A stretch of 64,000 nt of DNA from contig OX393569.1 of assembly GCA_947652115.1 (NCBI GenBank), positions 5,820,066 to 5,884,065 of the forward strand, given 5' to 3'. The notes beneath the pieces were generated by a model. The model made no database searches. It saw only the letters and a list, made by a program, of their open reading frames with translations, and was not told the DNA's origin. Made by a program: the position numbers and the translations under genes. The first letter of the stretch is position 1; each line of letters opens with the position of its first letter. Positions 57,131 to 64,000 of the stretch are shown here, piece by piece. This DNA is from Blastomussa wellsi (taxonomy: Eukaryota; Cnidaria; Anthozoa; Scleractinia; Plerogyridae).

Positions 57131-57680
57131 TTCATGTGACGTCATAAAAATGTGAAATCAAAATTCGCTGGGCCTGCTAAATTTTCGCTGCCACTAGGTG
57201 TAAGGCTGAATAAAAATATATCTTTTCGCAAATTTTCAGCTCGATAGTACCATTCGTTTTGAAAACAGAGCATCTTGAATATGTGAGTTCTCGGCCGTGT
57301 GTGATATCAAGCTGAGAACCGTGACAAAACTGTTTTGTTTAGAAAAAGCCTATCCTTTCGATTTTCAGATGTTTGAAAATTTCAGATATAATAAGTGGTG
57401 TTTATGTGTAAGTATAATAGCTCATGAGCCAAAGTAGTCGCTATTATAGCACAATTGAATTCCAGATGGTTTCGCGTGCAGCACGGCGGCCATATTTGTG
57501 CCCCTCGGAAGGACACAAATATGGCGTCTCCATTCTAAGCTTTGTAAATTTGCGTGGAACGTTTCGGCAAATAACTCGAGAACGGGACACCGCACAGACC
57601 TGAGACTTGGGGAAATGTTTTATTTATTTATCATCTACACTCGCAGAAATTCTAAGCTTCTGAAGTTGAATTGTTTTGAC
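57131..57680. repeat. Truncated copy of the 10491-11021 element
   Basis: It starts 'TTCATGTGACGTCATAAAAATG', contains 'AAATTTTCAGCTCGATAG', 'TTCGTTTTGAAAACAGAGCA' and 'GGCGGCCATATTTG', and ends with a 'TTTATTTATCATCTACA' block matching the first copy near 10931. The right terminal repeat is missing. Confidence 0.6.
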
Positions 57681-58059
57681 GTTAGTTTTTTCTCAAACTC
57701 GTAGTGGCGAGAGACAGAGAAAGTGTTTCATCACATTCCCAAACAACGAAATAAGAGTTGAAAATGCGACGAACTCCGCCGAAGTGTTTGGAAATATGAT
57801 GAAACACTCTCTAAAGTGTTTGATATATCTTCTCAAACTGAACTAAAACTGCGGAGAAAACGAAGAAATAAAATCATAAAAATTTGTGCTAATTAAGATC
57901 ATATTTTTAAACCGGCACGGTCGCGGTTCTGATTTCAGCTTTTTTAGAAAAATGGCCACAAAATTATGACTACGTTCTTTCACCTATACAGGAAATGCTC
58001 CTACAACATGAAGAGACGGTATCAATCAAATTGTTCAAGAAAGGGAGTGACTGTAAAAA

Positions 58060-58300
58060 GTTTTCATCATTTTTTTCCAAATCGGAAGGACAAAACCTGA
58101 AAAAGTCAGCCTGACTTTTTCAAGTTGAGATCTAAAGGTCGTGATAGCATCACAGTGATATAACGTCATATATAGTTTCAGAACACTGGTATAGTAATTT
58201 TAGCAAAACTTTGCCACTGTTTGTAGGTTTCCACTGGTGTAAAAACGATTTTGGTATGTTGAATTTTTTAAGTTATACTCGACAGTGTCCCTTTAATTTG
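58060..58300. repeat. Dispersed element, copy 2, upstream of gene D
   Basis: Shares 'CTGAAAAAGTCAGCCTGACTTTTTCAAG', 'CATATATAGTTTCAGAACACTGGTATAG' and 'GTTTGTAGGTTTCCACTGGTGTAAAAACG' with 51130-51365. It ends in 'CAGTGTCCCTTTAA', about 65 bp before the ATG of gene D. Confidence 0.75.
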
Positions 58301-58361
58301 TAAGAACTTTTTATTTCTCGACTTAAGACAACAGTCATGTCTATTTGCAGGTACACAAACC

Positions 58362-61300
58362 ATGATGATCATCGTGGGTTTCGTGGTTTTCATGTTGGTC
58401 CATGGACGTGCGGTAAGGCATTTAAAAGCCGAAAACTGTTGAAGAGAATTTTTTCTGCATTTACATTCGTTGTACAAAGCTGTTATTTTCATTGAAATAG
58501 AAGACGTTTAACTCGTCGAAAGTTGTATTTGTGCGCATTTGGCAGCGAGTCTTTTTTAAAATTAAAACTACAAGAGAAAAACAAGTAGTCCTTGTAAAGC
58601 ATTGTTAAAGATGATGGTGATTTTTAACCAGTCTATTTAACAATTATTCTACCAGCGAGGATTGGATGTGAGATGATAGACAGCCGAAGAGGCGCGTGCT
58701 GCGACGAGTTGGCTTTAATCGTCTGATGTCCAACAACCGCGAGTGGAATAATCGCTTTATTATTAAAAGAGCCCCAAAAAGATAGATAAACCTTCAAAAT
58801 TTAGACTCCGATTTCATTTTGAGCCGACCCGCGTGCTTACAATATTTGTTGAGCATAGTATAATTAACAACTATTCACCTCGGTGCACGTGACTAGCGAA
58901 GGATTTACCGGGCCGCAAAGCGGGATATCCCATATTTGAATAGCCAGTCAGCGCACGCCAACAACGCTATCCACTGTTTTAGTATATACTAAATGCTCAT
59001 CTATCATGATGGCTAAGCCAATTAAAACTCTTGAATTGCATTATCCAATGATTGTCTTTTGTTATTTTATAGTTGGGTAATGAACTGTACCCAATATCGG
59101 TGGCCGAGGACATCGCCCAGAACCAGCCGGTGTGGTCCTCAGATAACTACATTGAATCTCTAGGAGACACAGCATCTGATGAGACGTACGTATTACTTTA
59201 TTATTTATCACATAAAGATTGAATGTACACCGAGACAATGCGATAAAGAAAAGCCATTTACCTGTGATTTTATCACATATAATTTTGTCCAATCGAATGG
59301 TAAGAAAACTGTTACTGGAGAGATAAAAGCATGTAGCAAACCATTATTCTTATACAACGAATTCGAAAGTGCCATTTTCTCTTATTTTAAGGTTTGCAGT
59401 CTCAAATTTGCCTCAGAGTGACTCGGCAAACCAAGAAGATCTCGCCTGGATAAAAACCAACATCGTGGACCGCTACCAGTTCCTGAAAGATTCCATGAGA
59501 GATATATGGACCAGTCAACCAGATTTCAAAACAGATCTCGGGACTCCAAAGTTCATCGCTGCGGCGGAACGAGTAAAGAAGTTCTTTGATCGAAACAACG
59601 ATTGGGAAACTACAAAAAAGAACCCTGAATTCCGCACAAAAGATAGCTGCACTAACCTTCTCTACATCACGGCTGCCAGATACTTGTTCGTGACCCACAT
59701 TCTTTACGTGGAAAGCGACAAAAGATTGGTGCCTTGTGTGAGAACAAGAGACAACAAAATAGAGAACCCAAGCTCTGGCGTGTGTTATCCTGCACCTTAT
59801 GGGAGTGCCACTTGTACCTCAGACTACGATGTTGGGCTCATTGGCAAGTACGCTGGCTTTCTTACAGAGAAGTTTAACGCTTATTTTCAAGGTGCTGGTG
59901 GATTCAGGAAACCCTCGGAGCTTGTTTTCGACACCAATGTCTACGCTTTCACACTGGAATACGCCATGCCATTCTTGTTCGCCAACCTTCCGTCTGGCTT
60001 TGCCAATAATGTAGGCAAAAAAGAAGAAACGGTCGAGTATAAAATGCGAGAATTGGCCAGTGCGTACTATAAGGTTTACAAGTACGACGACAGGATCTTT
60101 GAATCGATGAAAACTGGGGCCCAACGAGCCATGAAAGCCGCCGTGTCAAGTGCTCAGTTGGAACGTTGGCTGGGCACCTTCACAGTATTGAACGCTCAAG
60201 TACCGATGAGACCTGAAGGTCGGCTGAGCTCTCCTGGCGCCTTCAGAACAGCCCATAATAACGAGTATCAAAAATTCGTGAAGCTGATATCGGCTAAGGG
60301 CGGATATAAATCTGATTTCTTAGGTAATTATGCACCAGTCATGTGAAACCCCCGCCAGCCCCCAATCAGATTTGATAACGAGTCTGTAAATCGCGGGCTT
60401 CTGGTTTTGGACACGATCAGCTCAGAGATCGCGATTCTTGGTGCTGACGAAAAGAATCGCGGCCTCTGGGGACGAGAATGAGCTACAAAAACATTGACTC
60501 ATTTCTTACAAAAAAAAACAAAACCGAAGAGCCAAAAAGCTTGAGGGTAAAAGAAAGCAGAGAGGACGCGGAATTCAGTTCAAACTGGCGATTCGCCACT
60601 TTGTTAACTGGTGTTCGCAGGGTTTGGAAATGTGGGCTTCCTGGTACTGCTCAAAACGAATGTCAGTTCATCTTGCTTGCCCCGACTCTTTATAGGGGGA
60701 TTCATGCTGACGTCATTGTTTACCTTTTTCCTCATTAGCATACAGCTTGGCGTACAGAAGGTAACATGTTGGATATAAACAGTTAAAGAGCTAGTGAAAT
60801 TTAGTATACGGTGAAATTTTTGCGCGTAATATTTAAGGAGAAATTGTCTTTTTCAAAACCTCCAAAATTTCTGGAGATATATAGATAGATATTTTGCGCA
60901 AGAAAGTTGAAAAGTGACTTATCCCCTCGGAGAAGACGATGGGTATACTGACGAATCGAAGGACATTTTAAAGTCAATATTAAATTAAGATGCGTCAACG
61001 GACTCTGACGAAAACGTAGATTAATTGTAACTTTGCTGATAAAAAGGTGTCTTAAAATAACGATGCTTTCAATCAACGTCATTTTACTTAACAATGAGGT
61101 AAATTAAGATACATAAAATTAACGCGAACATTACATGCATTGTTAATTTCCTATAATAAGGTATGTATATTGCATTTCCTGAGTTTTGATTGGTTTAGAG
61201 GCAATGGTATATGAGCTCATATACCATTCACGTACAAATATGTTAGGTGTAAGCGTAAAAGAATGCATTTCTCGCAATGTTTGTACAATATTTTTGGGCG

Positions 61301-61577
61301 TTTTTAATAAAACAATTATTCCACCCGCGCTTGTTGGATATGAGTTGGTTATAGCCAACGAGGCGCATACCATCTCATATCCAACGCGCGCTCGTGGAAT
61401 AATTGTTAATTATTAAAAACTAGCTATGGGATATTGCATTTCCTGAGTTTTGATTGGTTTAGAGGCGATGGTATATGAGCTCATATACCATTGACCTACA
61501 AACACGGTGGGTGTACGCGTAAAAGAATGCATTTTTCGCGATGTCTGTGCAGTATTTTTTGGGCGTTTTTAATAAAA

Positions 61578-61612
<35 letters not shown>

Positions 61613-61615
61613 GTT

Positions 61616-61648
<33 letters not shown>

Positions 61649-62534
61649 ATCTACCACCTCATATCCAACGCACGCTCGTGGAATAATTGTTAAATAGTCT
61701 ATTGGTTTCTTTTGACTTAACCATAGCAACAAATTTCAATGTTGTAGGTTAAATTTTCAAAAATCTACACTAGAGTTTGTTTTTGACAAGTTGTGATTTT
61801 GTTATTATTTTGCATTTCGATTTTTTGCTCTCAGTTATCATGACGTTTATTCGTATCTGCAATTACAGTCTCTCTTCTATATTTTAATTACTCGGTGTTT
61901 GCATTTAAGGCTTTGATAAAAGGCTCCCGTAAAATTTACTAACTAATATTTGTTTCCCATTTGTTCCCTTGAAGACACGGTCTCCGAGGCCCTCATCTAC
62001 GCAGCAGAGGCTTATCACACCCTAGGGGCCATACGGTTTGTAGTGGGAGGCACACAGATGAAAGTGATAGACTTGAAGACAGAGTCCACCACAATGGACC
62101 TGTGGGTGGCTTTGATTGAAAACTGGGGAGAGTCTATCAAGGAGTACAACCACTGCAAAGCGTCTCCTCTGGAGGAGTGCTTCCTGAAGATGAGCAAATA
62201 CATGTGGAGAATGTTCAGCGCGATGTCATTGCTTCGTGATCGCATTCCAGCCGGCGATAGAGCTGGATTGCTGCACTTTGAAGGAAAATATGCCGATCCT
62301 GTATTCGCGATGCAAATGTGGCTTGACTACAAGAAGCAAGGAAAGACTGCGATTCCTAAACAAAAGAGAAATGTTGAGGAGTTTTTGCTGCAATTCCGTT
62401 GCGAGAAGCCAAGTTTTGGTAAGCCACTCCCCTATAGCTGTATATTAAAAATGAATGAAAAAGTCAATGCATACAATGTGAAGCTGGCTGCCCTTGTGAC
62501 CGACGTGCCCGTGAAGCCACCCTGGCGTCCCTGA
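58362..62534 (+). CDS. Gene D: predicted secreted protein with nucleotidyltransferase-like motif (4 exons)
   Basis: Coding exons 58362-58412, 59073-59185, 59392-60323 and 61975-62534 give about 551 residues. Intron phases are 0, 2 and 1, all GT-AG. Exon 1 is a hydrophobic signal-type leader (MMIIVGFVVFMLVHGRA). Exon 3 holds PYGSATCTSDYDVGLIG (G192-S193, D199, D201) and later LVFDTNVYAF (D235). This GS...DxD...D layout is that of nucleotidyltransferase-fold enzymes, though the gap between GS and DxD is short. Exon 4 is rich in predicted helix (VSEALIYAAEAYHTLGAIR) and ends KPPWRP. There are eight or so cysteines. I do not recognise the family. If intron 3 were retained, the frame would stop seven codons past the donor. 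An acceptor-like TTTGCAG at about 58344-58350 may mean an upstream untranslated exon. Confidence 0.85.
58680..58775 (-). repeat. Short relative of the CATCTCATATCCAAC repeat (intron 1 of gene D)
   Basis: 'CGTCTGATGTCCAACAACCGCGAGTGGAATAATCG' and 'TTATTAAAAGAGCCCCAAAAAGATA' resemble copies at 26950 and 37845. Confidence 0.5.
61155..61690 (+). repeat. Two tandem copies of the dispersed palindromic repeat (intron 3 of gene D)
   Basis: 'TATTGCATTTCCTGAGTTTTGATTGGTTTAGAGGC' starts at about 61167 and again at about 61430. Each is followed by 'GGTATATGAGCTCATATACCATT', 'GCGTAAAAGAATGCATTT', 'TTTTTAATAAAACAATTATTCCAC' and 'TTGTTGGATATGAG', then an inverted return 'CTCATATCCAACGC..GCTCGTGGAATAATTGTTAA'. 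Opposite-strand copies lie at 26950 and 37845. Confidence 0.8.
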
Positions 62535-62675
62535 GAGCCTATCTAAACAAGGTTACTGGAATACCCTGTCAAGAAGAAAAACACGAAATTAAAATAGAGT
62601 GAGATAGTCAGTCAGGGTATTTAACCTCGCGTCTTTCACAGATGCTTTGTCTTTAGAATTAAAGAGTAACTAGAA

Positions 62676-62701
62676 AATAAATACATTGAAAACTGAATAA
62701 A
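62676..62701 (+). terminator. Polyadenylation signals of gene D
   Basis: AATAAA at 62676-62681 and again at 62696-62701, about 145-165 bp after the stop codon. Confidence 0.6.
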
Positions 62702-63111
62702 TGTATTGCATAAAACAAACGCCGACGGAGAGTATTTTATGATTTACACTTGAAATGACCAGTTCAAAGCCTCCATGGACAAGAAAATTTAGCATGACTT
62801 TTCCCCACGACGTGTCGCAGTGACTAGTCACCTCGAGTATTAAAAGGCCATTACACCATTGGCCCAGACCCATCAAAAAATAATGGTCCTCATTCAATGG
62901 GTTTTACAAACAACAGGCAAGTTTTCACGAGACAATAGGCGCCTATGGCCTCGTGAAGACTTCGCCATTTCTTTAAAAACCTTCTCGGGCACGGACCATT
63001 TTTTGACAGGTCAGGGTCTGCACTTTTTTGCCGCTTTCCCTTGTCCCAGTTCCCTTTGGAACCGCCTGCACAAGAATGGGCTCCAAGAGCACATCCAGAA
63101 TATTTAGAGGA
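62702..63111. other. Intergenic DNA downstream of gene D
   Basis: Overlapping short frames on both strands without motifs. No gene is supported. Confidence 0.4.
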
Positions 63112-63312
63112 GGGCCAATAGGCCTTTTGCAACAAACGGTCACATGGTACAAAACCCGTCTTGCTGGATATCATGCTTATTTAATTATTCCTGCACTGGG
63201 ACAGCCAGACAAAGCGACCTCAGCCAGTCAAGCTTGACTTTTCTTTGTTTTGGATGTCCCAGTGCAGGAATAATAATAAGCTTGCCCTCCAGCATGGTGC
63301 AAAAGGCCTATC
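63112..63312. repeat. Palindromic element
   Basis: 'AATAGGCCTTTTGCA' pairs with 'TGCAAAAGGCCTAT', and 'AATTATTCCTGCACTGGGACA' with 'TGTCCCAGTGCAGGAATAATAA'. The centre 'AGTCAAGCTTGACTT' is itself a palindrome. Confidence 0.78.
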
Positions 63313-63334
63313 GGGTTGAGTGAGTTTCAATTGA

Positions 63335-63600
63335 GTGTCGTAAAACCAAAACCAAAGTAATTACTTTGGCCAATCACAAAGGAAGGAGGCAAATAAATGA
63401 TGATGATGATGATGATGAATCCAGTGCACCAATCAAAACTTGAAGTACTTACACGTAGCCAACACAAAGCGCGGGAAAACATGCATGCGCGAGTCTTGAT
63501 TGGTTTTGGTTTTACTTAATTCTGATTGCTTGAAAAAGTGGTGCAAGATTTTTAAACCAATCAGCATGCAAGGTAATGCAAAACCAAAGCAAACAGTCAG
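63335..63600. repeat. Dispersed repeat shared with 35725-35960, copy 2
   Basis: Same ordered blocks as copy 1, plus a (GAT)n microsatellite at about 63397-63418 that copy 1 lacks. Confidence 0.7.
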
Positions 63601-64000
63601 AATTATGGGCGACACTCGCAAGTGAAGAACGCTCTAACATCATTCATGTGTTGCCAGAGCCACTTCTTCCTTGTGTACCAGGCTCAAGGATAGCAATCTC
63701 TGGGGATGACATCGGAGGCATCAGGCTATTACCTTCAAAACACATCAGTCTCTTTCTTTGAAAATCATAACTTCCATGTTCCACCACAAACACTTCATCT
63801 ACATTCAAGAGCCTGAAGGCAAAATATTTTAATGCACAATAAAAAATAAAAGATGTTACACATGCTGCTGCCTGGAGATAGGGTGGCCTAATGCCAGTCC
63901 CTTTTGACCCCCAAAGAACAATACTATATAATTGGGCTTAGTCACCATGAATGAACTATAAAATTGCCTTCAGATCAAAGAAAATACTGAAATAATATTT
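63601..64000. other. Window end, nothing supported
   Basis: No splice-supported coding sequence or repeat pair was found. A gene continuing past the window cannot be excluded. Confidence 0.35.

Noticed and set aside
60324..60346. Gene D ending at 60346 in GNYAPVM
   Set aside because: A good donor (G|GTAATT) precedes it and the next exon at 61975 joins in frame with a long coding sequence; the stop is probably intronic.

Overview
This looks like an AT-rich window of nuclear DNA from an animal, most likely an anthozoan cnidarian (coral or sea anemone relative). The evidence is small exons with GT-AG introns, secreted proteins built from ShK-type six-cysteine domains, a CAP protein with an EGF/ShK tail, and intergenic DNA full of palindromic MITEs, tRNA-derived SINEs, a Penelope-like remnant and a LINE remnant. 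The species assignment is inference. Everything here was read by eye, with no search or expression data.

Four spliced genes can be supported, all on the + strand. Genes A (17898-21528) and B (32901-38884) are paralogues. Each has four coding exons: a signal peptide with an Arg-rich segment, a ShK domain, a short papilin-like GCCWD...GC module, then a second ShK domain with a conserved tail. Exons 2, 3 and 4 have identical coding lengths in both genes (135, 99 and 179 nt) and all introns are phase 1. Gene C (45014-54497) has 13 coding exons for about 503 residues: signal peptide, CAP domain, Cys-rich hinge, then a modular tail of five ShK domains, EGF-like pieces and a Pro/Thr linker. One of its introns appears to start with GC. 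Gene D (58362-62534) has four coding exons for about 551 residues: a predicted secreted protein of a family I cannot name. It carries a pattern like that of nucleotidyltransferases (GS...SDYD, then FDTN).

The first 17.8 kb hold no intact gene. They contain a decayed orphan copy of the papilin-like exon (4837-4927), a Penelope-like remnant whose GIY-YIG region is partly inverted, several palindromic elements, a 568-bp tandem duplication, and two related foldback elements. One foldback ends about 95 bp upstream of the TATA box of gene A. Between A and B lie a LINE reverse transcriptase remnant that has lost its catalytic Asp pair, and several MITEs. The introns of C and D are also densely loaded with MITEs and SINEs.

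Taken together, this is a locus of secreted, mostly disulfide-rich proteins that could be matrix, venom-like or immune effectors. The sequence alone does not say which.
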